A stretch of DNA of 57,957 nucleotides from CAYUST01 sp041908765 (GTDB lineage Bacteria > Patescibacteriota > Gracilibacteria > Absconditabacterales > Absconditicoccaceae), in the NCBI GenBank assembly GCA_041908765.1, contig JAYREU010000021.1, positions 1 through 57,957 on the forward strand, written 5' to 3'. The translations under genes and the position numbers were made by a program. Shown in pieces: positions 29,729-39,701 of this stretch; positions within the stretch are counted from its first letter, which is position 1; each line of letters opens with the position of its first letter. Under the pieces are notes generated by a model that saw only the letters and a program-made list of their open reading frames with translations, did not search any database and was not told where the DNA came from.

Positions 29729-31429
29729 ATGCACGAAGCAACCTATGGTGGTACATATGACCTCATACAGCAAGATCAAGCGATACCGCAGAGAGCAGTA
29801 GTCGATTTTTTGCATTACCTGCAATTCACGGACAGAGTAGAAAGTCGTACGATAAATAGCCAACTCCAGACTCGAGGAATCATGCATACGCCTGGCTATA
29901 CGTGGTGAGCAGATGCGGTGCTTGAACTCATCCATTTTTTGCATGCACGGCTTACTCAGAAAGCAGGACATGATACAAGTCTCATCTATACAACAGAGTT
30001 TATTACGGCTCTTCAACAACAAGTAGATCATATACAAGTACTTGCATTTTGACCAGCAGCGCAGTCGGTGGTGGTGGATTTCACCCATAATGTAATGGAG
30101 ACTATCGTGCAAGATGGCAACAGCATTGAGCGGACTTTTGTGCAGCGGCAATGGAAAATAGATGCAGTGCTCCAGAATGAAGCCCTTTCACCTGAAGAGA
30201 AAAAATGACGTCTCCAAGAGGTGCTCGAAACTTGGCTTACCAATGCTCCTATATACATCAATGCATTACTAGGTAAATTACGCTCGTATATCCCTGAGCT
30301 TGATGTGCAGTCACTTCCTTCCCCCAGGAAACTCTTCTTAGCTGCTGCGGTAGCGGGTAGTTTGTTGTACACGACACAGACCAATAAAATAAGCCTTCAG
30401 GAAGTAGCAGCGCTTGATGAAAAGGCATGGAAAGAAGCAGCGTCACATCCCGATGAACTACGTTCACTAGTAGCAACTGCCAAGCAAAAAAGTGCTTCAC
30501 AAAAAGAGACGCTATCATCTAAAAAACCGATTAGTGACGTCAAGAAGGATAAAACTGAAGTGACCGCACATGAACAAAAAAAAACAGTTATCAAACACTG
30601 AGAAGAACGTCCATTAGCTGAGTTTACTCCACTTCCCCAACAACAAATAAAGGAAGTTTTTTCCTCTGCACCAAAAAATATGAAGAGATTGGACGTGTCA
30701 GGATATACACTTTATCGTGATCCGGTGAGTGGAGTCTTTTATCGACAGGTACAATCTGGTCAAACGATAGGCGAGTTGCGCTCTGTATTAGCACAAGATG
30801 AGAGATTCTCATATCTAGAAGGGAGTACCTACAAACCACACAGTAGCGGGAATGTTCATTCACGAAATATTCAAGCAGATAAACTACAAGTAGGACAACT
30901 GGTGCCTATTCCTTTGGATCGTGAAGCAACTGCATTGACCTACGAAGAGTTGATGAGTAGCACAACACAAGCACTTACACAGATTCAAAACCACAAGCGC
31001 TATGGTGCTTTTGTCCAAAGTCTGATCGAGAAAGTGGGAGAAAAGCAGCTTTCCAAAGTGATGTGTGCAGTAGCCAAGAAAGAGAGTAGTCAGTGATCTA
31101 CCAGTATGTATCGCTATGAGCCTGGGCATGGAAGATTTTCGTATGGCATCTATCATGTATTGGATTCGTGACCAGGCAGGACAGCTCTCCAGCAGCTTGG
31201 CTTCTCGTCAGGTCAAGTGATGACTGATCCTATCAAAGCTTGAGAACGATTTCGAGCATATTGTTATGAGAAATTCGCAGATATGCAGTATACCAAGGAA
31301 TACAAAAGATATGTCACACACCCTGAGAAACTGTTTACCAAAAGAGGACTAGAAAAGTTTGGTAAGCTCTACAATGGAGGTGCAGACTATGGCGAAGATC
31401 TCAAACAGGTCTATAATGAGCTCAAATAG
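29729..31429 (+). CDS. Probable cell-wall hydrolase with LysM-like and lytic-transglycosylase-like regions
   Basis: 566 residues with TGA as Gly. The first 190 residues are helical. A hydrophobic segment (KLFLAAAVAGSLLYTTQ) near residue 200 is followed by a Lys/Ser-rich linker. Then comes a LysM-like domain (YRQVQSGQTIGELRSVLAQ ... LQVGQLVPIPL). The C-terminal 150 residues read VMCAVAKKESSQGSTSMYRYEPGHGRFSYGIYHVLDSGPG, with a Glu in AKKESS and a G-x-F-S-Y-G-I-Y step like the E and SxGxxQ regions of lytic transglycosylases or goose-type lysozymes (quoted in part; key residues E, S-Y-G). The assignment is by pattern and is tentative. It may cut peptidoglycan during growth or when attacking other cells. 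Confidence 0.55.
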
Positions 31430-31467
31430 TAGTTGGCGATGAGAAATACTTTATTCTACAAGCTATA

Positions 31468-32124
31468 ATGCATCTCAAGGAGAAGACAAAATGATCAGCT
31501 CATTCCTCATCAGGATATGTACGTCCAGATACGGCGCAGGATCTTATGCATGATCTCCAAGCTACGGACGCTATTCCGCATACGCTCCTAACCAAACAAG
31601 AGAAAATGGCATATTTTGGTGATTTTGATGAAATCCCAGGAGTTTCTACCAAAACAGAGGAGTTAGCCAATCAGCTTGCACAATTGCCCTGGAAGCAAGT
31701 CCCCAAAGAACTGTGAAACAACTATGTTGTATGATTCCCTGGACTCAAGGATGCTCACAAAAGAATATTTATACGTGATCTTGTCACCATATTTTGACAA
31801 ACCCATTTTTTGAAAGTATTGGACGCATTGCCCCATTTCAAAAATGTTTTTCTATTTACCTTACCCAAAAACGGAGGTACTATTTCTCCTCATCATCATG
31901 CACAAGAAGCACGTCTTTTTATCTTAGATGGCTCTGCAACTGATATTTCTGGCAACAAAGTCAGGGCAGGTGAAGTGGTGATCAATACGCCCTTTGAAGA
32001 ACATGGATATACTACTGAGTTAGGTGAAAAGCTATTAGCAATCTCTCGAGGAGCAGATGATGGGATTCTGAACTTTGATGTTACCACAGGAGAGTTTATA
32101 GATACCAATGATTTTATCCTCTAA
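31468..32124 (+). CDS. Cupin-domain protein
   Basis: 218 residues with TGA as Gly in the first half. The C-terminal 100 residues form a cupin: KNGGTISPHHHAQEARLFILDGSA contains the metal-binding G-x5-H-x-H-x4-E pattern, and GNKVRAGEVVINTPFEEHGY carries the second His motif. The N-terminal half is not recognised. Cupins include many metal-dependent enzymes and sensors, and nothing here names the substrate. It starts 38 nt after the murein-hydrolase-like gene. Confidence 0.75.
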
Positions 32125-32256
32125 ATAGAGGAGAGAACTGCTCATCTTGCATCACCAAACCTCTATAATTTCCTAGGATGTCAGCATCAGTATGTCACAC
32201 AAACTATAACTCAATCGTACATACTATGTACGCTTTTTTTAATATGCTGTTTCGCC

Positions 32257-33201
32257 ATGAAAAAACTTATTTTTCTCATTTCGGTAATCTGTTTGAGTTT
32301 AGGTTCTACCTATGCGCTCAAATGTGTTACTCCCTTGCCCACATTCAATGATATGTATACGAGTGCACCCATTGCATTTCGTGGAACCGTTTCCTATAGT
32401 GATTTCACGGCAAATGCCTCACAGCAAATCCTCTGTACACAAGATGGCTATGATGCATCGGACGTTGGTACACATACCTTCACGTTCCACGTACTTGAGG
32501 AACTCAAAGGAAATGTAGATGAGTATGTCTCACTCACTCGTGAGGTGACTGAAGTAAATTGTACTCGATGAGGTGCATGTGCTGACCTCGAACAAGGTAA
32601 AGAGTATATTATCCTCTCCAATGATGGGCAAACCCTCGAAGGGGGACTCTGTACAGCATGTCCATATATACTTGCGGATGAATTTGTCGAGCCGGCTACA
32701 TGTATGTGTACAATGCAGTATGATCCTGTATGTGGAGCAGATGGCAAAACATACGGAAATCCTTGTCAACTTGCATGTGCTGACGTGGCTCAAGCATATC
32801 CAGGTGAATGTGGTGATTTCCCAGTTGAACCAGAAATTGATGCAACCTGTACGTTGTGGTATGATGGATGTAATACCTGTACCGTAGAAGAAGGCAAAGT
32901 CGGTGCATGTACCAAGATGGCATGTTTTGCCAAAGGGAGAGAAAAGTGCGTAGAAAATGATTTTGTCTACCTTACTCCCTATCATGAGGTGATGATCCAA
33001 CAAGTTGTTGCTCAGTTCCTCAAGTCACGAAGTGGTCAAGAGCTCGCAGACCGCACGCAAGCAATACTTGCTAAGATTGCATCCAAGAAGGCTGATATAC
33101 AATACACATTAGCAACCTCATTATTCTTACCGAATTCTTCTGAATTACGCACGTATTATATTATTCTAGAAGTAATAGCTGCAATTGATAGTCTCTTATA
33201 A
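32257..33201 (+). CDS. Secreted protein with NTR/TIMP-like and Kazal-type domains
   Basis: 314 residues. The signal peptide is MKKLIFLISVICLSLGSTYA. The next 120 residues begin KCVTPLPTFNDMYTSAPIAFRGTV and continue FHVLEELKGN...CADLEQGKEYIILSN, resembling NTR/TIMP-like beta-barrel domains. CMCTMQYDPVCGADGKTYGNPCQLACADV (C-x-C-x5-D-P-V-C-G-x-D-G-x-T-Y-x-N-x-C) is a clear Kazal serine-protease-inhibitor signature around residues 149-180. A further Cys-rich stretch and a helical tail follow. The protein probably protects the cell surface from proteases of a host or of competitors, which is an inference. Only one TGA is present. A terminator follows. Confidence 0.8.
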
Positions 33202-33223
33202 AACGCCCTGTCCCTGCCCATGA

Positions 33224-33250
33224 AAGAGATACGTAAGTATCTCTTTTTTT
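33224..33250 (+). terminator. Intrinsic terminator
   Basis: AAGAGATAC-GTAA-GTATCTCTT and a run of T, 22 nt after the stop at 33201. Confidence 0.85.
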
Positions 33251-33357
33251 ATATAACTGAATCGCTGAACAAGTAATAAGGTGAAACATGTATTCCTGGC
33301 TAAAGCTTGCTTTTTACCCAAAAATCACTAGATTGTCATTCGTCTCAAAATGTAAAC

Positions 33358-33414
33358 ATGCCCAGGTGGTGCACCGTAAACGGCACTTCGCCCCGGTGCC
33401 ACGGGACTGTTGAC
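33358..33414 (+). repeat. Partial tRNA-Leu 5' end with hairpin, upstream of tRNA-Leu(GAG)
   Basis: ATGCCCAGGTGGTG (33358-33371) matches the first 12 nt of the tRNA at 33471 and is followed by a G/C-rich hairpin region (GGCACTTCGCCCCGGTGCC). It is the same design as the copies beside tRNA-Leu(CAA) at 2.2-2.5 kb, where the fragments also sit on the 5' side of the tRNA. Confidence 0.6.
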
Positions 33415-33470
33415 CTCAGAGATCACATTGTTAGTCAAATTGTAAATCCTCTATAAGAAAAGATTGCTTT

Positions 33471-33553
33471 GCCCAGGTGGTGGAATTGGTATACACGTAC
33501 GCTTGAGGTGCGTATGCTTCGGCTTGGGGGTTCGAGTCCCCCCTTGGGCACCA
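33471..33553 (+). tRNA. tRNA-Leu (anticodon GAG), CCA encoded
   Basis: Acceptor GCCCAGG pairs with CTTGGGC (one G-U). The anticodon arm is TACGC-TTGAGGT-GCGTA, giving anticodon GAG (reads CUC/CUU). The variable arm is TGCTTCGGCTTG-like and the T arm GGGGGTTCGAGTCCCCC is perfect. Discriminator A at 33550 is followed by an encoded CCA. The tRNA-Leu at 2.1 kb lacks the encoded CCA. Confidence 0.93.
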
Positions 33554-33564
33554 CACATTGAAAC

Positions 33565-33693
33565 ATTATCCCTACGGGGACTTTGCCCCCTTGCACCATT
33601 CTGGCATAAAGGCACCACTATAAACTAGACATTATTATCTCCTCATGGACCTTGCCCCTTGCACCCTTCTGGCATAAATGCACCACTATAAAC
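33565..33693 (+). repeat. Two tandem repeats downstream of tRNA-Leu(GAG)
   Basis: Units of about 60 nt (33565-33625 and 33634-33693), period about 69 nt. Both contain TTGCACC, TTCTGGCATAAA and GCACCACTATAAAC. The GGCACCAC part equals the tRNA 3' end GGGCACCAC (33547-33555), so the repeats look like duplicated 3' ends of the tRNA gene. Confidence 0.6.
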
Positions 33694-33697
33694 AATG

Positions 33698-33724
33698 AAA
33701 TGATCGTTATGATCATTTTTTTTT
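33698..33724 (+). terminator. Intrinsic terminator
   Basis: AAATGATC-GTTAT-GATCATTT followed by a long T-run, downstream of the tRNA and its repeats. Confidence 0.8.
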
Positions 33725-33798
33725 ATTAAGGAGATAGCTTAGACTTGACTTTGATCAATAAATACATAGACATGTCTCACACAAAATTATATTAAATT

Positions 33799-34209
33799 AT
33801 GGGATTTGCAAAGTGCCGGGTGTCCGGCTGTCCTGAGACGGGGTCTCAGGAGTACGTGTTGAGCACAGCCAAGTTGTCAACACGAGGGGTGTATTTGTGG
33901 TTGCCATCTATGTGGAGACACTATGCGGTAGTGCATGGATTTCTCCCCTCTGATGAGGCCAGGCAACTGGTGATGGGTATCATGCCAGATGATCTTTCTT
34001 TGACGGGGCAATTGACGCAAACGCGTAGCGCTGTACCTGATAGTGCACTACGTAAGGTAGAGGTCTTGAAGGTCGAAAAAACGTCTGATGGCTATGACCA
34101 CGATCAGGGGCGTATCGATTGGGAGTTTATCCAGCACCTGGATCGTGTCCTAGGGAGATTACACCCTACGCAATCAAAGAGTTTACAAGAAACCGGTACC
34201 TACCGGTAA
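33799..34209 (+). CDS. Small protein of unknown function
   Basis: 136 residues with no TGA codon. It starts GFAKCRVSGCPETGSQEY, with Cys-x4-Cys, and continues YLWLPSMWRHYAVVHGFLPSDEARQLVMG, with two His that could complete a zinc site. The tail is charged. I do not recognise the family. A possible promoter TTGACT (33744-33749) with TAGACA 16 nt later lies upstream, and a strong terminator follows 16 nt after the stop, so it is transcribed alone. Confidence 0.65.
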   Translation: MGFAKCRVSGCPETGSQEYVLSTAKLSTRGVYLWLPSMWRHYAVVHGFLPSDEARQLVMGIMPDDLSLTGQLTQTRSAVPDSALRKVEVLKVEKTSDGYDHDQGRIDWEFIQHLDRVLGRLHPTQSKSLQETGTYR

Positions 34210-34225
34210 AGTGTTGAAGTTTGGA

Positions 34226-34254
34226 CTGCTGGGGATCTCCCCGGCAGTTTTTTT
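34226..34254 (+). terminator. Intrinsic terminator
   Basis: CTGCTGGGGA-TC-TCCCCGGCAG stem with one mismatch and a run of seven T. Confidence 0.85.
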
Positions 34255-34319
34255 AATATTTGCAATTTTCTAATAAAACATTATATTTAGTACCACATTT
34301 AGTATCTAATTATATACGT

Positions 34320-34550
34320 ATGACACTAACAAATGCATGCATTTCTATCACCGACCTCAAAAAAAATGCAAGTGGGTATATCAAAGGACTCAAGAAAGAT
34401 GGTAAAAAAGTTATTTTCATCAATAATAAACCAGTTGCTGTGCTTGTTGATATTGAAACATACGAAAGACAAAATAATGATACTCGATCATTTACCTTTG
34501 ACCCACCATTAGATCCAAAAGTTATTTTAGACCATTTCAAAAAGAAGTAA
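34320..34550 (+). CDS. Antitoxin, Phd/YefM family
   Basis: 76 residues. TNACISITDLKKNASGYIKGLKKDGKKVIFINNKPVAVLVDIETYE (in pieces: ISITDLKKN, GKKVIFINNKPVAVLVDIETYE) is the Phd/YefM pattern: an N-terminal DNA-binding sheet and helix, then the N-x-K-P-V-A-V-L step. The C-terminal TFDPPLDPKVILDHFKKK would wrap the toxin. ATG 34320 lies at the expected length; a frame start at 34260 adds 20 poor residues. The stop overlaps the toxin start by one base (TAATG). Confidence 0.85.
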   Translation: MTLTNACISITDLKKNASGYIKGLKKDGKKVIFINNKPVAVLVDIETYERQNNDTRSFTFDPPLDPKVILDHFKKK

Positions 34551-34777
34551 TGGTCAAAGACTTTTTGAAGTTTATTGAAAAATCTCCGTACAAAGACCGT
34601 CTTTTAATAATCATTGAAGATATCTATCGTGATGATGTCAAAAAATATGATATCAAACCAATACACTGACAAAAGTCTACTCGGAGAATCAGAGTTGGTA
34701 CTTTAAGAATTGTCTTCGTCAAAACTCTTGATTGAAACAAAATTATTGAAATTAACAATAGGGGAGATATTTACTAA
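34550..34777 (+). CDS. Toxin, RelE/ParE family
   Basis: 75 residues. It reads VKDFLKFIEKSPYKDRLLIIIEDIYRDD, then IHGQKSTRRIRVGTLRIVFVKTLDGNKIIEINNRGDIY (key parts: L-x-G-x-x-x-x-R-x-R-V-G-x-x-R-I-V-F, then I-N-N-R-G-D-I-Y). This is the RelE/ParE mRNA-interferase or gyrase-toxin fold. Two Gly (IHGQ and LDGN) are TGA, so in a standard-code host it would be cut short. The coupling TAATG with the antitoxin is typical. It is shorter than most family members (about 85-95). Confidence 0.8.
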
Positions 34778-34785
34778 TGTTTTTT

Positions 34786-35124
34786 TTATTCAAACATCCT
34801 TTGCAAATCTTGATCTTTGATCATGTGGGGTCATCGCATTGGGTCGAAGGTGATAGTGATCAAGACATGTCGGGTAGGGAGGACTTCGAGAATAGCGTTT
34901 TCGACCATTGCTTCAATCATCTCACCCATAGGACAAGCAGGCGTGGTGAAAGTCATGAGGATAGAGATGGTGGAATGCTCCTCATTGAGCGTGATATCAT
35001 AAATCAGCCCCAACGTGAAAATATCGATCACGGGAAATTCTGGATCATAGACACCTTGGAGTTGTGTTTCAATGAGTTCAATAAGCGATGGCTCGCTAGG
35101 AGGTAGAGTCGTTGGTGTTGGCAT
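34786..35124 (-). CDS. MIP18/SufT-like (DUF59) protein
   Basis: 112 residues. LIELIETQLQGVYDPEFPVIDIFTLGLIYDI is the DUF59 start (key: V-x-D-P-E-x-x-x-x-I-x-x-L-G-L-I-Y), and ISILMTFTTPACPMGEMIEA holds the conserved T-x-x-x-C-P Cys. A single TGA after ITFDPMR adds GPHMIKDQDLQRMFE, which matches the usual C-terminal tail of the family. These proteins help assemble iron-sulfur clusters. It is the last gene of a minus-strand run starting with pnp, and converges on the toxin gene 8 nt away. Confidence 0.85.
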
Positions 35125-35190
35125 AAGAGACGAGCAAGCTTTGAAAAATTGAATCCTTATGTGTTTAGCATACGTATATTACCTGAGTTT

Positions 35191-35583
35191 CTATCTTGAA
35201 TTCTCTAGATTTCGACTAGGGGATTTTTCGTAGGTAATCACCATTTGTAACAACAAAAAGAGTATCAAGAGGACGAGAGAAAGAAAAAGGGACCATTTAT
35301 CTACTACCATGAGCGTCAGGTTGGTCATAGCGAAGAGTCAAACAAGTAGGGAGAGCTTGTAGCTCAATGAAGATTGGAGATGATCTGATTTTTGAGAAAA
35401 GAATTTGTAGCCAATCAAAAAGAAGAAGTAACTCGCTCACCATATCACCATAAACAATGCAAAGAAGCCAAATGATAAGCCAAGTACAGGATCTTGATAG
35501 ACATTCACGTAGCGATACAGGATCCACATTATGAGGAGACCAATCAATACTTTGAAGAGGGCACCCAGACTATAGACACGCAT
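35191..35583 (-). CDS. Small membrane protein, four helices
   Basis: 130 residues with two TGA glycines. Hydrophobic segments: LFKVLIGLLIMWILYRYV, VLGLSFGFFALFMVIWGASYFFFLIGY, LSLLVGLFAMTNLTLMVV and SLFLSLVLLILFLLLQMVI. No family recognised. I chose ATG 35583 (MRVYSLG); a TTG at 35622 would extend it by 13 residues. It lies between two other minus-strand genes of the pnp run. Confidence 0.65.
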
Positions 35584-35641
35584 GAAATCAAATATACAAA
35601 TAAACAAAGTTGCAAAGTACAAAACATGAAGGGCAATGTGA

Positions 35642-35690
35642 TGCTCCCCCTTTTAGAAAGGGGGTGGCGAGGCACGAGCCGGGGGATTTA
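35642..35690. repeat. Dispersed hairpin repeat, copy 2
   Basis: TGCTCCCCCTTTTAGAAAGG, then GGGTGGCGAGGCACGAGCCGG and GGGATTTA. It is the reverse complement of the layout at 2001-2047. The CCCCCTTTT...AAAGGGGG hairpin is common to both. Confidence 0.6.
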
Positions 35691-35727
35691 CGGCGATTTG
35701 AATCTGCCTGCCATAGACACTAGGGTT

Positions 35728-36489
35728 TTAATTTGTTTCAACGGTTACCTCGTCTTCATCTTCTTCATCTACCATTACTTCTGCTAGTGAAGGCACATAG
35801 AAGAAGTTATTTCACATACTATAGAATTTGTAGTAGAGTTTTTCTCGCACATCATGACACAGTGGAATGAAGAAGTAGGCTAACACTGGTGGAAGTGCAA
35901 TCAATATCCTCGCAAGGTTACCTTCGTTGATATCAATCATCTTGTAAAAGAGTGCAAACATGAGCATACTTGTTGTCAGTCCAAATGCAGTTCAAATCAA
36001 GTGTACTGCTGCATAGTTTGGGTTGGTACTAAACTCAATCGCACAAATACTTACGAAGACGGTGAAGAATACATGAATTGCCAAGACGAAGAACAGCTCA
36101 TCTATACTATTTGCAAACAATAAGTACAGCCCAATGAAGAGAATGAAAATAATAATATTTATGGTCAACGTGAGAGAAAACATTTTGCCCATATCATAAT
36201 ATTTGTCGGAGTAGAGCAAATTATAAATACCCGCTAGCACGATCGATCCGATAAATGTCCCGACAAACGCGATGATCAACAAGATCAGGGGAAGCAGTGG
36301 ATTGACTACCATTGTCCCAGCAATCCTTTGGCTAAGCGCCTCTTGGAGCATACCTCCTACCAGGAGCAACATAATAAATACCAAGAATGCAATAAAAAAA
36401 CCGACTATCAATCCAATCAAGGATTTGATGAAGATTTGTCGACCTGACGGATTGTAGGGAGCAATTTCTAAATTTCTATCGTCTTGCAT
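35728..36489 (-). CDS. Multi-pass membrane protein of unknown function
   Basis: 253 residues. There are about six membrane helices, beginning SLIGLIVGFFIAFLVFIMLLLVGG and LLPLILLIIAFVGTFIGSIVLAG. The C terminus is soluble and acidic (EVMVDEEDEDEVTVETN). One TGA joins the two halves (VHLIGTAFG). No family assigned. It is followed 28 nt upstream by the lipoprotein gene and likely shares its transcript. Confidence 0.65.
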
Positions 36490-36516
36490 GTGCTAGGAGT
36501 GAATAAAAAAGTGAGC

Positions 36517-37110
36517 CTATGATCATGTGGAACTATCTATGAGTACGGCAGCTGGTACTCAGGTACAGGCAATATCATCTACTCATTCGATCATCTCTTG
36601 GAGTTCGTTTTCATCTGCGCTTGCATATGAAATAATATACCCAAATCTTCCAGACACAAACTGATACTGTGCCAACCAATACGGTGTACTATTACCAACG
36701 AACGTATTGGCTACTTGAAACGTCACCAGAATACCTTTGATAGTTTCCTCTCCGCAAGTGAACGAAATCAAGCGTTGTTCGCCTGGTTGGTAGTTGACGA
36801 GATAAGACGAAAGTTTTTTGGAATTCGCAGACCAGAATTGTTCATAGTCTAACTCAGGGGGTAACGATGAACGAGAGATCACAATATTACTTGCAAATCA
36901 AGAGGGCACTGTCTTTTTAAATGATTTTAGGACTTTATTCAAGATCTGTTTATTTTCTACCAATGCTGAGTTGATGGGTGAAAAGGTATTGGGAATCTCG
37001 ATAGTATATCCATCAAACGCAATAGTTTGTGTGGAAGAACTAATGACTGATGTTCAGCATCATGCCAAGAAGAGACAACTTAGTAGGAATACTCCTTGTT
37101 TTCCCATCAT
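36517..37110 (-). CDS. Putative lipoprotein
   Basis: 197 residues. The signal sequence MMGKQGVFLLSCLFLAGCGTS has a lipobox L-A-G-C in which the Gly is TGA, directly before the Cys to be lipidated; the next Gly is TGA as well. The mature part reads IAFDGYTIEIPNTFSPINSALV and later QVANTFVGNSTPYWLAQYQFVSGRFGYIISYAS, like PsbP/LpoB-type lipoproteins that bear a single alpha-beta domain, though I cannot assign one. It is predicted to be anchored on the outer face of the membrane. It sits in the pnp run between two membrane-protein genes. Confidence 0.7.
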
Positions 37111-37113
37111 CGC

Positions 37114-37398
37114 TTACTGACTAAAAATAACAATAAGAGCGCCGACTACTCCGAGGCCACAGCCCAAGAGAAAGGTATTGAGTCATGTGTTCGTGTCGTG
37201 ACCTTCGTGAGATCATCCACGTGAGAGCATGTAGCCAATCATTACACCACATAATACAATGTATCCTGGTAAGAGAAGTTGTTTGAGTGTCGCTAGTGAT
37301 GTTGCGTCGAAAAGTACACTCCCTTTCCAATAGAGCAATCCAATGAGGATTGTTATCCCCAAAAAGAACATTTTGATCACCTCATACACAATACGCAT
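37114..37398 (-). CDS. Small two- or three-helix membrane protein
   Basis: 94 residues. Helices: MFFLGITILIGLLYW, LLLPGYIVLCGVMIGYML, and a C-terminal LGCGLGVVGALIVIFSQ after a His/Gly-rich loop (SHEGHDTNTG) with two TGA glycines. Start ATG 37398 (MRIVYEV); the longer frame from 37467 overlaps pnp and is less likely. It ends 3 nt before the lipoprotein gene. Confidence 0.6.
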
Positions 37399-37429
37399 GG
37401 TGTACAAAAAAACTAAAAGAGCAGCATAT

Positions 37430-39538
37430 TTATGCCGACTTTTTGAGTTGGATTTTGCCGTCGGCATCTATACCAGTCACCTCGACACTCATCATGTCGC
37501 CTACTTTGAATAACGTTGCTGGATCTTCGATATACCCTGCACCCAATTGTTTCACGTGTACCAACCCTGTCTTTTTCTTGCTCAGTTCAACGAAGACACC
37601 ATATTTTTCTACTCTAGTAATTTTGCCTGTTACTTTGTCTCCTGGTTTGGGTGATCGTACAACATCTTTGATCATTTGCATAGCACGATTACCTGCCTCT
37701 TGTTCTTTGGCGGTGATCACACCTGTACCGTCATCATTGAGATCTATCTTGACGCCAGTGATTCTAATAATTTCCTGAATCACTGATCCGCCAGGGCCGA
37801 TCACTTCTCTGACTTGTTCTGGTTTCACTGCAAATTGGAGGAGGAGAGGAGCATAGGGACTGAGTGTTTCACTTGGCTTATCAATTGTTTGGAGCATGAA
37901 ATCAAGGATTTCAGCCCTTCCTGTTTGTGCTCTTACTAAGATTTCTTTGATCTTCGCTACGGTCAATCCTTGTATTTTGATGTCCATTTGGATAGCAGTC
38001 ATACCTTCTGTCGTACCAGCAAGTTTGAAATCCATATCACCGATGAAATCTTCGGTACCAGAAATGTCTGTCAAAATAGTTTGATCATCATCACCACATA
38101 TCAATCCCATAGCGATACCAGAGACGGGTCTCTTGATCTGTACACCTGCGTCGAGCAAGGCGATGGTTGAACCACATACTGATGCCATCGAAGTTGAGCC
38201 ACCAGATCCAAGTACTTCTGAAACTATTCTAATAGTATATGGGAAACTTTCTTCACTCGGAATCATCGGTTCAAGCGCTTTTTCGGCCAACCTACCATGT
38301 CCAATTTCACGTCTATTTGCACCTCTGATCATCATAGCTTCATTGTTCGAAAACGGTGGCATCTTGTAGTGATGGAGGAAGCGTTTTTCGACATCGGTAT
38401 TTTCCATATCGTCTTGCATCTGTGCATCTCCGGGAGAACCAAGCGTCAACATACTGAGGATTTGTGAATCACCTCTCCAGAATAATCCGCATCCATGCGC
38501 TCTGGGGATTGTGCCATGTTCACAATAAATTGTTCTAATTTGTTCTACAGTTCTGCCATCAATTCTTTGTCCTTTTTCGATAATATTTTTTCTAATATAT
38601 TTTTTCACTAGTGCGAAGAAACCCATATTGACTGTGCTTCCACGTCGTCCGCTGTCTTTGGTTTCGGTGAGTGGTTTGAAGTGATCATATAATTTTCTTT
38701 CAAGAGCAGCATAGGTGAAGTCAAAATCTGTTTTCTCTTTTTTGAATAACGTAGAAATTTCCTCGTCCGTGACGACGGTATGCATCTCATCGAGCTGTTG
38801 CTGCGTAGGGTAGTTGAGGGTGATTTCTTTGGGGCTAATAGTACATTTGTTGATAAACTCTTGTTGAATTGCACAAATCTCAGCAATCATCGTTTGGAGA
38901 TGATCAAATGCAGTAGAGACGATCTCAATAGGACACTCATTGCCTCCTGCTTCGACCATGTTGATCAAGTTGGCAGTTCATGCAGCATGGAGATCAAGGA
39001 GTGATGTAGTAGCTTGCGCTTCAGTCATGTTGAAGATATATTGTCCATCTGCATAGCCGATTCTGGCTGCTCCGACAGGACCTGCAAAGGGAATACCAGC
39101 CAGCATGATAGCGGTAGAAGCACCAATAATACCTAGTTCTCCAGGTGAATTTTGTAAATCGAGACAAAGTGGCGTCACCGTAATCACGACATCGTTGACC
39201 ATGCCTTTGGGAAACATAGGTCTCAAGGGGCGATCTATCAGTCTACAATACAAAATAGTTTCATCAGAAGGTCTCCCTTCACGTTTGTTGAATCTTCCTC
39301 CACCAATTTTACCGGTTGCATAGTAAGAATCACGAAATTCAATAGCCAATGGCAAAAAATCCTTGTCTGGATCAGCATTTTTCTTCATCACGGCGGTGAC
39401 AAGGAGTTGGGTATCACCATAGGTGATCACGACCGCGCCATCGCTATGGGGAGCTAATTTACCTGTACTGAACGTAATTTTCTTGCCTTGTCGCATCGCT
39501 TCGTGCGTCACTTCTGTGAACTGCTTTTTGGTTATCAT
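37430..39538 (-). CDS. pnp: Polyribonucleotide nucleotidyltransferase (PNPase)
   Basis: 702 residues; a single TGA (after LLDLHAA) joins the two halves and codes for Gly. Two RNase PH domains: GRFNKREGRPSDETILYCRLIDRPLRPMFPKGM and, in the second, GQRIDGRTVEQIRTIYCE, LFWRGDSQILSMLTLGS, MPPFSNNEAMMIRGANRREIGHGRLAEKAL, and the SGTEDFIGDMDFKLAGT active-site region. KH (VIGPGGSVIQEIIRITG) and S1 (VTGKITRVEKYGVFVEL) domains end the protein. PNPase degrades RNA from the 3' end. Start ATG 39538 gives MITKKQF. It heads a run of five smaller minus-strand genes. Confidence 0.96.
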
Positions 39539-39701
39539 AAGATCAATAATCAATAAATTGAGGCTATACTATGTGTTTGGAGCGCAAAAACAAGAGAGAA
39601 TGACGGTGGTTGGGTGAAACAAAAAGTTACACATCCTCTTGTGTTTTCCCTTATATACGCTATGAGTGAGATGTTTTTTATTTTTGATTCTTTTTCTTCC
39701 C

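Noticed and set aside
33565..33693. Possible CRISPR-like array
   Set aside because: Only two imperfect units of about 60 nt, no constant short repeat with variable spacers, and no cas genes.
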